This document shows, one piece after another, positions 50,693 to 62,354 of a stretch of 64,000 nt of DNA. Source of the DNA: Pyrocephalus nanus (lineage: Eukaryota > Chordata > Aves > Passeriformes > Tyrannidae). Both the position numbers and the translations under genes were made by a program. Position 1 is the stretch's first letter, and each line of letters opens with the position of its first letter. The DNA lies in the NCBI GenBank assembly GCA_038380795.1, contig CM076261.1, forward strand, positions 8,934,556-8,998,555, given 5' to 3'. The notes beneath the pieces are model-generated. The model was not told the DNA's origin. It saw only the letters and a list, made by a program, of their open reading frames with translations, and ran no database searches.

Positions 50693-53600
50693 AGTAAGGA
50701 AGTTTTCAGAGTTACTGCCAAGAAAAAGAATTCTTCATCTTTGTCTCTAAATCACTTCTCCGTGAAATAAATTTGCATTTACCTGTACCTTGGCATAAAA
50801 AGGAAGCTTTTTTTTGGCTCTAGTTCTTTAGTCACTGCTAGAGTTAAATTAAACAAAGTTAATTTAATTATGTCATATTCAGTCTGAAGCTGACATCAGG
50901 GCAGGGGACAAGCTTGGGATCAACTTAAAACATTAAAATAACCAAAGAAATCACTTCAAGATCAAACCAAAACTGATATTTTCCCCCTAAAACAAAAGTT
51001 ATTCAATACATAAGGAGAAATATGGCTTTAAAATAAATGCAGTAATACAAAAATCTAATGCAGCTATAAATGTGCTCAGCTCTACAATTAAAACAGTTTG
51101 TAATAGCATCAACCCTCCTTAAAATGGCTTTTTTCCCCCCACAAAATTTAAGATTTCCACCACTATCCAAAAAGAACTCCACCAAAAAACCCACATCAGT
51201 CTAATTGAAAACACCTTATTTCAAAACCCTTTCAAAGAATTTTTGTCCTCTGTACAAAGAACGACTACCCTTCTTTATATTTGAATCTTTCCAAAGAGCC
51301 ATATCATCGATAACCACACCAAAAAAAAGCCCATACCAATTATTTAATTGTAAGTTAAAATAAATTTCTAGTTATTTTCTCCTCCTGATTTCTGCATTCT
51401 TGTCACAGCTCTGTTGGCTTTGTTTGCAGGTCTTCAATCAACACACGGCTGAGTTTCGGCCATACCCAGGTCCAAAAACACTGCTAGCACTCATATAAAA
51501 CAGAATAATGAAAATGAGTGGCACATCATCTAATCAACCACCTACCATGAATCCCTGCTTACAATTTATTCTCTGGAAGCCAAAAAGTAAAACAGCCCAG
51601 AAACTGGACTCTACATTCTCTTAGTGAATATCCCACCTGGGAACAGCATTACAAGGCAGCAAGAAAGGCACAAGTATTTTATCATACACAACAACTTAAG
51701 ACAGGTACAGTATTCATGCACCCAACACTCCCTGTGCAATGTTTCTTGTGAGATCACTTTCTCTTAGTTGGAGGGTGTTTTAATTCTTTTCCTAAGAAAA
51801 TGTTTTGATCTTAAATAGTGAGACAGCACACAATATCAATAACAGAAATGTCTGCTGGTTCATAAGGTGCAAGAGGATTTCTGAAGGTGGTTAATGTAAA
51901 GGTATTGCTTCATTTTCACTCTGACATTGCTAAAACTTCCATTAATAAGTACTTCTTATTGGATTTGGCCCACTGATATAAGTAATATGCTCCACTGTTC
52001 ACTCCCAAGAGAATACCTTACCATGTTGGAAGTGGAGAAACCTAGCTGAGATGAAGTGTCTTGAGCCAAAGCATGTTTATGTAGCAGCCTGGCACGTCTC
52101 CAAAAGAAAACGTGCCCAATCCAGTAGAAATCCCATTTTTATACTGCTGAAAAGCATTTACACAGTTATAAATATATCTTCATATGGAAGCTTTCCGTAG
52201 TACAAGGAAATTCAGTAGTTTCAAAGATATCTCAAAGAGTTTGCCACCCCCTTGAACTAAAAGCATCTCCTTACAAGCAAAGACTTGTAAGTAAAGACTC
52301 CTAAAAGAATTGTAAGCTTAAGATGCACATTCAACTGAATTTCTATTCAAAGCAGGCAACAGAAACCATGCAAACAAGTCTTTCCAAAATCAAAACCCGT
52401 ATTTCCAACCTACCACCTCACTATTCATGCATATCATTTAAGAAAAACAGAAAAGCCCCAAATTACTACATGATTTTTGTTTTCCATCAAATCCTAGTAA
52501 TACCACTTCTGGGTGGTGAAAATTATTAGAGCTAGCTTAAATGGAAAAGATCAAAAATTTTAAGGATCTTTTTCACAGCTTTGAAACAGAGAAAGACATG
52601 TAATATTGCAAACATCAACATTTCATAATAGCAGGCATGAAAGATTGCTCTAATGTATCTGTTAGTGTATACATTAGGATGTTTCATTTTTTTGTTTCAT
52701 TCTTTTTTGATACAGTTTAAGTAAGACCCTCACCACCACTAAGACAGTTTTAACAGGACTAATGAGGGAGAGGAATTCTGTTCAACTCTCAAAATCAATG
52801 ATTTGGTTTTCTTGTTTTTTGTAAGTTATTTTCAAGTGATTTCTACATATACACCTTGGATAGCAGCTCATTCTGATGCAACATTCAGGAAATTTTGAAA
52901 AGCTAAAAATGAACCTTTGTCAGAACAGCAGATTCAGTAATATAGAAAGTATTTTTCTTTTTTCTTTTTTTTTTTTTAACTGTAAACGTCTTAACCATGA
53001 ATTTTTCAGTGCAAGATTTTACAATTAAGGGATTAACCATCTTTTTTCCCTTTCATGAGTATCACAAAAATGCTCAACTAAGCTCCTCTTTTTTGTTCAG
53101 AAGTCTTAATACCTCAGAAGTGCAGATGAGGTTTAAAATTATGCTTCTAAATTTAATATTTTTGGACTCAGTGGAGGCTTAAATGGGCAACTCTGAGGAC
53201 ACCATGAGAATCCTACTTCTATTCAGTAAATATATATAGGCTTACTCAATTTTTAACTTGAACATCTGAATTAGATGTCTTAAGTCAGATGCTTAGAGTT
53301 AGTGATAAACTCATGGAAATGAGTGCAGCAGAGTGTAAAAAGATTGCTAGTAAAGTAAATACGTTATAGCCACATAAAACAGTTATTTAGTAGTGTAAAA
53401 GAGCCATTGCCAGGGCAAACCTATGTTTTAGTATTTCTATAAAAACATCATGTACAAGCTTTTATTAAGGGTGAGGAAAATTACAGTAGACGTAAGACAC
53501 AAAGAAAAAAAGAATCACTAATATAACAATCTCACAATCAAAGAAGTTAGAAACTAACCTACTGCACAGTTTACTGCACATTTGTCATCGCTGGAGAACT

Positions 53601-54832
53601 AGCTTACTGATTTTAGAAATAGTTCATATAGGAAAATGCTAAGATCACATGGCTTGACAACACACGCAAAGAGGTAAATGCCTCAAAAGCAGTTCCCATT
53701 AGCAACCCTTGAGAATTTGGTCCAATCAAGTTTTAAATTACTCCTGTAGACCAGAAATGTTACTTGCAATGAGTGCTTTTTTCACAGTTCTTTCACGAAG
53801 AGTAGCATATTTTGCTGTTTAACCAGATTTGTAATCTCTGATTTCAAGGATTATAAATAATAGACAGAGCTGAAGGAGAGAGTTAACCAAATACATTTTC
53901 ATCTGCACATAAAAGCTCTGGAATATCTTTCCCCTAGTTCAGCCAGCTTCACGGACAGTTTAGCAGCATTTCTGCAAACATGTTCAGCTAAATTTTGAAT
54001 AACTAAGCATTTCAATTCCGACTGAAGGAGATGTTTCCATTTTTTACCTGTCAGTTAAAACTGTCTTAAAACAAATATATGGCACACTGGCAAAGACACA
54101 GACAGTGCCTTATATCTCCATGATTAGGGATTAATAGTACTTCAGCTTAGCAACTACACTTTTTAAGAAGATTAAATATTTGGAGTGGGGGGAATATAAA
54201 AGAAACTTACTTATTAAGCTTTAAACACCATCTGAATTATTTCAGTGAGTATAATATTTTTCCCCAATGTTTCTAACCTTTTTAAGTTTCTGACCAATTT
54301 AAAATAATCTAGACTGACATCATCCATTCCAGTTTAATTTCTAATTCTGTAGCCTATAAAACCCTTAAGCCTGGTGGAAAGAAGTTTCAGAAGTTCAGTA
54401 ACTGGAAAGTGCAAGGTGGTAAACTGAAAAAACAGATGGAAGTGCAAGAGATAGGAATGTTGGTCAGAGATTGTGATGGAGGAGTTGAGTGAGTCAGGAG
54501 ATGACGAGGAAAGAAAAGCTTAGTGGAAGGAAACCAGAAAACTCAAAAGAATAAAAGGACTTAATCAAAATAAGTAAGATTTCAGGAAAAAAACAACAAC
54601 TTGAATAAAACAGAAAGAGAAGATTCAAAAGTATTGTTTGAGTGACAGAAATTAAAGGGAGGAAAATACAAGTAAAATATATAAACATATTGGGTTTTGT
54701 TGTCTGGGGTTTGGGGTTTTTTTAAATAAACTTTGTTCCATTAAACTTTTGACTCTGTTTTACTGGCGGTTTGGCTGGTTTTAGCTAAAATAGTTGAAGA
54801 TTTCCCCTTTCTTCTCCACCCTCTTGACATTA

Positions 54833-54910
54833 AAAAAAAAAAAAAAAAATCCCTCAACACTTTCTAGAAGATTCACACACACCCTCCCCCCCCCCCCCCC
54901 ACACACACAA
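54833..54910 (+). repeat. A17, C15 and (AC)n cluster
   Basis: An A run at about 54833-54849, an acacacac patch, C15 at 54886-54900 and another acacacaca lie within 80 bp. Simple-sequence slippage explains the open frames on both strands here. Confidence 0.95.
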
Positions 54911-55984
54911 TTAAAACAGGTGATAGGGGCAAAATCAGAAATACCGGATTTATGTAAGAAATTAATTCTCACAGAGACATCATAACATGACATTCAGGAG
55001 AAGTGTAATGCAATATGGGGAAACTATCCAAAGTCCTAAGAAAGCATTTTCCTCTGAGGAAAAACTGCTGCCATCAATGATGCAAACTAGATGATTCTAT
55101 CAAATCACACAGGAACTAGACTAAATCAAATACTTTTTTAGACTCTAAAAGAAGAGAATTAGGATGTCTCTCCATTGTCACTCTTGACATCTAGAAAATG
55201 GCTCTGTTTATCATGTCAATCACTTCTCCTGGCACACACAGAAAGGGCAGCAAAAGTAAAACACACAAAACCAACAGGCTAATTGCATAGTATCTGAGAA
55301 GCTGCAACCAAATGCCCAGTGAGTGCTTCTCTCTCAACTACTACCTTCAGCACTTTTAAGAGAAACTTTAACTCATGGCTGGACTGGTGTTCCATTTTTA
55401 CACTGTCTTTGTAACTTACCCCTGTAAAAATGACAGACAGCCTTACCTAGAGTGGGATTTCCCACCTTTTTTGCTTATTTATTTTTCAAGACTGTTTTTC
55501 CTGGCTCCACTGGATACTTACACAATCAACATAAACTAAGCCCACCCAATTGGTATGGATCCTTGCCAAAAACCAGTGAGTTAGTTTAGAGTGACTGAAA
55601 AATGGTTGGGGAAGCAGAGTGTACGAATTAAGGAATAAAACACAAATGCATAAAATCCAGCTTTTACCACTTCTGTACTGGGATACTTTGTGAAGATGGT
55701 TTCTTCACCAAGGGGTGAGAGATTTGAATCCTATAGCTAACAGATCAGATCTCAAAAGCACCCTAATTCTCATCTGATTCCTTGCCTTGTTTTATAGCTC
55801 TGTCAAGATATTTCAACTGCAATTCATGAAGATTCCTAATATATATAATTCAGGTATAATTAAGATCTATCTCACTCCAAGTAATTTTTGAAAAACTGAC
55901 TTTGATTTATTTATAACTTATTTCCTATTTAATAATAGTACCCTTGTGCAATTTTCTGCACTTCTTTTCCTTTACCTTAGGTGT

Positions 55985-56930
55985 CAAGGTGGCCTTCTAT
56001 GATGGGTGATGGGAGCAGTTGACAACAGACTAAGAGATGTCCATCTACCTAGACTTCTGTAAGACCTTCCATATGGTCCCATATGACATCCTATCTCCAA
56101 ATTAGAGATACATGGATTCGATGAACAGATTATTCAGTGGGAATTGGCTGGATGGATGCAGCCAGAGAATTGCGGTCAATGGCTCTGTGTCCAGGTGGCG
56201 AAGTGATGTCCTTCAATGCTCTGTTTTGGAACCAGTGCTCTTCAATATCTTCATACAGTGGCACAGACAGTGAGATTGAGTTCACCCTGAGCAAGTTTGC
56301 AGATGACACCAAGCTGAGCAGTACAGCTGACACTACAGAAGGAAGAAGTGCCATCCAGGGGGACCTAGACAACCTTGAGAAGTGGACCCAAGAGAACATC
56401 ACAAGGTACAACAAGTCCAAGTGCAAGGTGGTGCACCTGGGTTAGGGCAATCCCACACATGAGCACAGACTGGGAGAAGAACTTGAGAGCAGCTCTGCCA
56501 AGAAGTACCTGAGGATTCCCATGGATGAAAAGCTGGACACGAACCAACAGCGTGTGCTTGCAGCCTATAAAAGCAATTGCATGCTGGGCTGCATCAAATG
56601 CTCTGTGGCCAGCAGGCCCCTCTAGTCCACTCTGGTGATACCCCATATGGAGTGCTGTATCTAGCTCTTAGCTGCTCCTTAGCACAGAAAAGACACTGAC
56701 CTGTTAGACAGGGTTCAGAGGAGGGCCATGAAGATGATCAGAAGGCTGGAACACCTATCTTATAAAAATAGGCTGAGAAAGTTAGGGTTGTTCAGCCTGG
56801 AGAAGAAAAGGCTCCAGGAATACCTCATTGCAGCCTTCCAGTACCTTAAGAGGGCTTTGAAAAAGGAGGCATTATAAAAAGGAGGGATGGCTTTGGGAAG
56901 GTTCTGAAAGCTCATTTTTCACCCAGATCA
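55985..56930 (+). mobile_element. CR1 LINE fragment with reverse transcriptase remnant, next to exon 2
   Basis: The plus strand reads through a worn CR1 polymerase. It has acttctgtaagaccttccat (the FCKAF box), caatggctctgtgtccaggt and ggaaccagtgctcttcaata. It then has [14 protein letters not shown] at about 56279-56320 and [18 protein letters not shown] at about 56371. The FADD catalytic pair survives in this copy. Farther on come gaggagggccatgaagatga and gttcagcctggagaagaaaa. Indels and stops break the frame. Both ends are truncated and no 3' tail is seen, so the right boundary is approximate. It is opposite in orientation to PIEZO2 and ends about 285 bp from the exon 2 donor. Confidence 0.93.
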
Positions 56931-57208
56931 TGCCAGTATTCCAGGTGAAATAATGCCATAAAGAGGAACCCCTATTAGCACTATCAGAGAGCACCGATGC
57001 ACTTTGGGGCGAGAATGGTATCGTGGTTGGAAGTCCTTCAGCACCAAAGCCAGCATATTGTGAAACTTCATGGTCAGGAAATTTACAGTATTTATTACAA
57101 GTTAGATCAGTTAATGAAGAGAAAATGTTCAGACTTCACCTTGTACTACACCAAGGCTTTTGCATGTACTCTGTTCATGATAGATTCTGAAGAATGAAGT
57201 AATGAATA

Positions 57209-57214
57209 TCTTAC
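57209..57214 (-). other. PIEZO2: Splice donor of PIEZO2 exon 2
   Basis: The minus strand reads ATGCAAG|gtaaga, a strong match to the vertebrate donor consensus. It sets the exon end in phase 1 and opens the 52.6 kb intron 2. Confidence 0.92.
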
Positions 57215-57310
57215 CTTGCATCGTTGTTTTTGTGGGTTCTGAAAACAGAGGAATGAGCAGGAGGTAGATGAGGTAGACAAAGGAGAGCCCATTGTAACGG
57301 AAAGCACAGG
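57215..57310 (-). CDS. PIEZO2: PIEZO2 coding exon (exon 2 by mammalian numbering)
   Basis: This exon is part of the N-terminus of PIEZO2, a trimeric plasma-membrane cation channel opened by membrane tension and used in touch and proprioception. The minus strand reads CC, then 31 codons, then G. The protein starts CAFRYNGLSFVYLIYLLLIP and continues LFSEPTKTTMQ, which I recognise as the conserved PIEZO2 sequence just after the first residues of the protein. PIEZO1 has clearly different residues here. The stretch LSFVYLIYLLLIPLF is hydrophobic and fits an early transmembrane helix of the channel blade. The 5' boundary is set by a pyrimidine-rich acceptor ending cattgcag, and the 3' boundary by the donor G|gtaaga. 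The exon is phase 1 at both ends, so its 96 nt equal 32 codons. CR1 elements lie within about 300 bp on both sides. The open frame continues past both splice sites into intron and should not be read as coding there. Confidence 0.96.
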
Positions 57311-57337
57311 CTGCAATGAGAGAAAAGAAAAAGAACA
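57311..57337 (-). other. PIEZO2: Splice acceptor of PIEZO2 exon 2
   Basis: On the minus strand the 25 or so bases before the exon are almost all pyrimidine (ttctttttcttttctctcatt) and end in gcag directly before CCTGTGCTTT. A branch-point-like ctgat lies about 38 nt upstream of the exon, with its A at about 57348. The nearest CR1 starts only about 165 bp upstream of the exon, leaving the splice signals intact. Confidence 0.9.
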
Positions 57338-57476
57338 TATTGTTTAATCAGCCTGGTGTAATCAAATTCAATAGCACAAAGCATTTCCCATTTCAGTTTA
57401 CTAACTAACCTTGCCAACTTTTCACCACTTATTTAAACAATTTTTACACAAGTATTTAAGTTTATGCCTTCAATAA

Positions 57477-58274
57477 ATCATAGAATCACACAATGAGTAA
57501 GGTTGGAAGAGACCACTGTGGATCATTTGGTCCAAGCTCCCTGATCAAGCAGAGTCATCCCAGAGCACATTGCACAGGATTGTGTCCAGACAATTCTTGA
57601 CTATCTCCAGTGAGGGAGACTCCACAGCCTCTCTGCACCCCATCCCAGTGTGTGGTCACCCACACAATAAAGAAGTTCTTCCTCATATTCAAGTGGAACT
57701 TCCTATGCATCATTTTCTGACCACTGCATTTTGTCTTATTGCTTGGCATTACCAAGAAGAGCCTGACTCTGTCCTCTTACACCTTCCCTTCAGATTCTTA
57801 GATATACAGATGAAGTACCCTCACACATCTCTTCTTGAGATTAAACAGGCCCAAACCTCTCCGAGAGATGCCCCAGTCCCTTGATCACCTTTGTTGCCCT
57901 TCATTGGACCTGCTCCAGGAGCTTCATGTCTCTCTTATACTGAGGAGCCCAGAACGGGACACATCACTCCAGATACAGCCACACCAGGGCTGAGCAGAGA
58001 GGCAGGATCACCTCCCTCGACCTGCTGGCAATGTTCTTCCTAATGCATTGTTGGACTTCTTGGCCACAAGGGCACACTGCTGGCTCATGGACAGCTTGTT
58101 GTCTACCAGGACCCCCAGGTCCTTCTCCACAGAGCTGCAGAGGGTTAGCCCCCAGTCTGTACTGGTACATAGGGTCAATTCTTCCCCAGGTGCAGGACCC
58201 TGCATTTGACTTTACTGAATTTTGGACAGTTCTTCTCTGTCCATCTCTCCAAACTGTTGGGGTCCTTCTGAATG
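57477..58274 (-). mobile_element. CR1 LINE copy with intact 3' tail, just upstream of exon 2
   Basis: The plus strand starts aatcatagaatcacacaatg and ggttggaagagaccactgtg, the reverse complement of a CR1 3' end. It then runs through the LDIRKxF region (minus-strand NMRKNFF at about 57665) to the cggctcatgg-like and acccccaggtccttctccac blocks. The minus strand encodes DLGVLVDNKLSMSQQCALVA at about 58100. It stops at tccttctgaatgg, which inside CR1 would normally continue, and a second CR1 tail follows at once. Frames are broken. The 3' end lies about 165 bp from the exon 2 acceptor. Confidence 0.93.
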
Positions 58275-58818
58275 GAATCATAGTATATCCTGAGTTAGCA
58301 GGGACTCACAAGGATCATCAAAGTCCAGCTCTCAGCCCTGCTGAGAGAATAGCTCAATAGCTCCAAGAATCATACCATGTTCCTGAGAGCATTGTCCAAA
58401 CACTTCTTGAACTCTGTCAGGCTTGGTGCTGTGACCATTTCCCCGGGGAGCCTGTTCCAGTGCCTGACCACACTCTGGCAGAAGAACTTTTTCCTAATAT
58501 CTAATCTAAACCTCCCCTGACACAGCTTCATGCCATTCCCTTGGGTCCTGTAACTGGTCACCACAGAGGAGATCAGTGCCTGCTCCTCTGCTTCCCATCA
58601 CAAGGAAGCTGTAGACTGCTGTGAAGTCTCCCCTCAGTCTCCTCTTCTCCAGGCTGAACAAACTAAGTGACATTAGCTGCTCCTCATGTGGCTTCCCCTC
58701 TAAATTCTTCACCATCTTTGTAACCTTCCTTTGGATGCTTTCTAATAGCTTGATGTCTAAAATTGCACACCAGACTTGAGGTGAGGCCGCAGCAGCACAG
58801 AGGACAATCACCCTCTCT
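58275..58818 (-). mobile_element. Second CR1 LINE copy abutting the first
   Basis: It starts gaatcatagtatatcctgag and ggactcacaaggatcatcaa, another CR1 3' tail. The minus strand then encodes [20 protein letters not shown] followed by NRLPGEMVTAPSLTEFKKCL. Farther on it encodes [20 protein letters not shown] and [12 protein letters not shown]. The element is 5'-truncated near 58818, where homology ends in AT-rich DNA. It differs from the neighbouring copy at its 3' end and probably belongs to another subfamily. Confidence 0.93.
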
Positions 58819-60059
58819 ATTTAATTTAAATAAATTTATATAACCTTCTGAAGTATTTTAACAGTACTATTTTAAGTTTAGCAAAAGATACATTCAAGTT
58901 ATAAAGACTTTGTCCAGAATGAGGGACAAGTTAGCTGTTACTTACTCACTTTACTTTCCTCATATATAAACTCATTCAAGCATTCTCCACAAAAATATAT
59001 AGGATCAATATTTATGGGTTCCCTTTAAGAAGCTGTAATCTGGTTCATTATATTACAAATAAGAATTAGCAGTAATAATTAAGAAATATGAAGTATATTC
59101 AGATTACAAATTATAGAATGGCTGTTATCCTTAAAATAACAGTCTTTAAATAATTACAGAGGTCTCTGAATTTTACTGTCATCCAATTATTTGCCCTTAC
59201 ACAGTTCAATTACTGAAAAGATTGTAAACTATCAATCAAAAAGGAACAGCAACTTGCAACTGGTGCTATGCAAATTTTTCTAAAGAATTAAATTATTCTA
59301 TTAATTTTGCCTACTATTTCCTTTTCTGTTTTTAAAATTTAGTGTGTATATTTTCCTGAAAGTATCTATGTCAGCAGGCCATTACAACAAGTGCAATATT
59401 TCTACACCCCAGGTTCATCTTTTGAAAGAATGTTATGCATATTCTGTACTGAAAGAAGAATAAATGGACTTGTATATAAATTTATAAAAATAAATAAACA
59501 AAAAAAATCTGCAATTCCACTGTACAGCAGATGTTGAAATATAAGACCCAACACCTTCAACTGTTCCTAAGAGATAAGCCAATCTGTAAGGAGTCAGGAG
59601 ATGAATTGGCCTCTACATTTATTTACTCCTGGAATGTAACTCATATCAATTAAGTCTTCTCAACTATATCAAAACAACTTGGTTTTGGAGGACAGATATA
59701 GCGTTAGTCTTGCCAGAAACATGTATTCCAAGAGAGAAGTTTTTCCAGTCACCACTTCCTGAAATTTCATGGAGACCATGCTGAGAATGAGTTAACAAAT
59801 TAAGCATTAATCAGTCCTCATTCTCATCACATCTGTCCACTTTAATTATAAATAAAAAACTGCAAAGTCTCTCAATTAACAAATTCATACAATATCTACA
59901 ATTTTTGTTTCCCAGGTTACCTCAACAGCCTTGACATATACACTTCACATCTGCAGCTTGGTCAAGAAATATGTGAAATTTATGGGTTCCTGGCAAGAAG
60001 GAAGGAAAAGGAGCACCTCTGCTCCACTTCTAAACTTCTATAATTTTGCCATCAGCTCT

Positions 60060-60084
60060 AAAAAAAAAAAAAAAAAAAAAAAAA
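60060..60084 (+). repeat. A25 homopolymer
   Basis: Twenty-five uninterrupted A. I see no retrocopy adjacent to it. Confidence 0.97.
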
Positions 60085-60510
60085 TCTGTCAAGGACAATA
60101 GAATCCATCCAAGCTTAATGGAGGGTTTTTCAGAGTGAAATCAAAAAAAAAGCAGCTTCTTATTCTTACAGAGCCCATAAGAATTGTTCCTGTCATTTAC
60201 TAAACTTTCTTAGTAGCCACAGCCTTTAAAGGCCAACTGAAAACTTGCATTTACACTCCTAACTATAAAAAAACTGCAAGGTAAAGTAAATAGGACTTAT
60301 CCCACTGGGAATTCTGAAAGCAATTATCAGAGCTTTAAAGTGAACGTACTGGAGAAGAGGGAGTCAGCCATGCTATTACGCACCTACTCTCAGGGTGCTC
60401 TGCAGAGGAGCACAGGATGTACAATGACCATTAGTGGCCTTCCTGAAAAGAATGCCACTAAAGAGGAAAGAGGACACTCCTGAGATCAGGACAAATCCAT
60501 AAATCAACCC

Positions 60511-60533
60511 TTTTTTTTTTTTTTTTTTTTTTT
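60511..60533 (+). repeat. T23 homopolymer
   Basis: Twenty-three uninterrupted T, flanked by ccc and cccc. Confidence 0.97.
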
Positions 60534-62354
60534 CCCCGAAGTTTAATTTGGAGTGGGAACAAAATTTTGGCATTGATAGGAAAAGTGCAATAGTGGTTTA
60601 AGACTGATCTACATTCTGAAGGCTTTTCCATTTCAGTGGAAATGACCAATGTTTTCAGTCATTCTGGTAGCAGAAAAATAGTCCTATTATCCAGTTATTC
60701 CAGGGATTGTGTCAATCAGATGTTAGTCATGTTAAACAGCTTACTTGGTTTCAGTGCAATATTATACATATTTTCTTCCTTCTTCAGAACTAAGCTCGTT
60801 ACACTTCTTATAGAGCAGCTAGCACTTCACTTCTCAGTACAAAGAAAACCGCAGCTGTGTGCTTTAGATATCCTTCTTTATTAGCCAGATATCACTGATT
60901 GTCTCCCTGAAAAATCTATGTCAAATATTTAGAATCTCTATATAAAAGCATCCTCCAGCAAAATAGCAACCTTGGCTAGACGTTGCCTCAAAAACCTGTA
61001 TTTATTGTAAGCAGTTGCAAGAGCACCAGCAATATGTTTCTCAGAATTAATATATTAAAGCATCCCAAACTTAGCTGCAACATTTTTACTATTCCCTACT
61101 GCAGCCATTCCAATATTTTCATTTTGTGTTTATCTCCGTTTGTCTAGAAAATCTTGCTGGAGATATCAATGTTATATGAGATATAAAGTTAATGTGCAAG
61201 AGCAAAGAGCCATGACTGAATATATTTTTAGCAAGATAAAAAAATCAGAAAACAGCGGCCGCACTGCATTTACATATTTACATTGCACTGAACGGTTACT
61301 TATCAAACATATGTATCTATTCCAAAGTTCTGACACTCAAAACTACCTAGAACAAATTGCAGAGCATAAAATCAGCTTTAGTTTGTCACTGATATAACAC
61401 CAAAGGATGATTCAAAAAAACAAATGAACTCATCCTCTGCACTCCCTCTGGCATTCAATAAAGGTCTCCTTTTGCAAAAGAAGCTGTACACAAATGCCCA
61501 TCACAGCGGAAAGTCCCATTTGAGGTCAATGGAATTCCATCAATAGAAAAAGCACCTAAAAGATGGGTTTCTTGGCAAACCAGATGGTAGAGAAATTTCT
61601 GGGTGTTTTGGTTACATTGGTCAGTTTGCACTATGAAAAAAAAAATGTAATTTTAGCATTTTAGGCTTGTTATCTCTTCTTAAAATTGTCTAATCGATTA
61701 GCAAAATTAATTTCAGAGGAATTATTTTTGAACTTTATTTACTTCAGAATTTACTGCTTTCTATTTCTAGAGCTGTGTACTCAACAGCTTTTTTTCCGCC
61801 ACCACTACATTAATGGGACTATTAACAGAGATTGCATCTCCATTCAAACCTTCCCTTATGTATTTTTTTTCATACAAAGCATCAAAAAAACCCTTCAGTT
61901 TCTTGTTTTCAAAAGTATGGGTTTGTCTAAAGCAAACACTGAACAAAAAAAGCTTAAATTGGTAAACATACCATACCCACAAAGTCCATACACACTTTCT
62001 GCTCTTCAGACTTCTTTTTAAACCACATTTGTCACTCATTTTTCTAACAGTCTCTACTAACTAAACTCCAGAAATGTTATTTTCATCTCTGAAGTTGTGC
62101 TACTGTTCACAGTCCCATCATAACAGTAATACACAACTGGGAAAAAGCATAAAAAGCAGAGCTATTGATATACAGAATTAGTGGCAAACCTAGCTTCTTT
62201 CTGGTATCACCTGAAGTACTTTGGACCACCTTCCCTTAGAAGTCAAGAAAAAAGCACTTTATAAACATGTTACGACTGAATTCTTCATTCAGAGGTGATT
62301 ATTTTGAATATTTCTGGTTTAATGCATAAGGCATTAAAGTTATTCTGCAAACCT

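Larger units (their letters stand above)
46004..55984. other. Intron 2 segment with homopolymers, otherwise nothing recognised
   Basis: AT-rich unique DNA with A tracts near 46268, 46820, 49690 and 49930, a G-rich run at 50672 and the A, C and CA runs near 54880. I see no gene or transposon. Confidence 0.55.
4600..57214 (-). other. PIEZO2: PIEZO2 intron 2 (52.6 kb, complete)
   Basis: The sequence between the two PIEZO2 exons is a single intron bounded by gtaaga at 57214 and ag at 4600. It is AT-rich. It contains two solo LTRs, one large and three small CR1 fragments and many simple repeats, listed separately. No further PIEZO2 exon is expected here, because the two exons join directly in the protein. 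I see no nested gene. A cassette exon unknown to me cannot be excluded by eye. Confidence 0.9.
58819..62354. other. Intron 1 segment, unique AT-rich DNA
   Basis: No gene or transposon was recognised. It contains A25 and T23 homopolymers, and an isolated agcggccgc at about 61254 that has no further CpG context. Confidence 0.55.

Noticed and set aside
57129..57338. Single 69-codon open frame spanning exon 2 taken as a whole small protein
   Set aside because: Only the middle 32 codons are PIEZO2. The start Met lies in the pyrimidine tract of the acceptor and the end runs past a strong donor into intron.
61686..62021. 111-codon plus-strand open frame with an antisense partner
   Set aside because: Phe- and Leu-rich translation of T-rich DNA, with no family resemblance.
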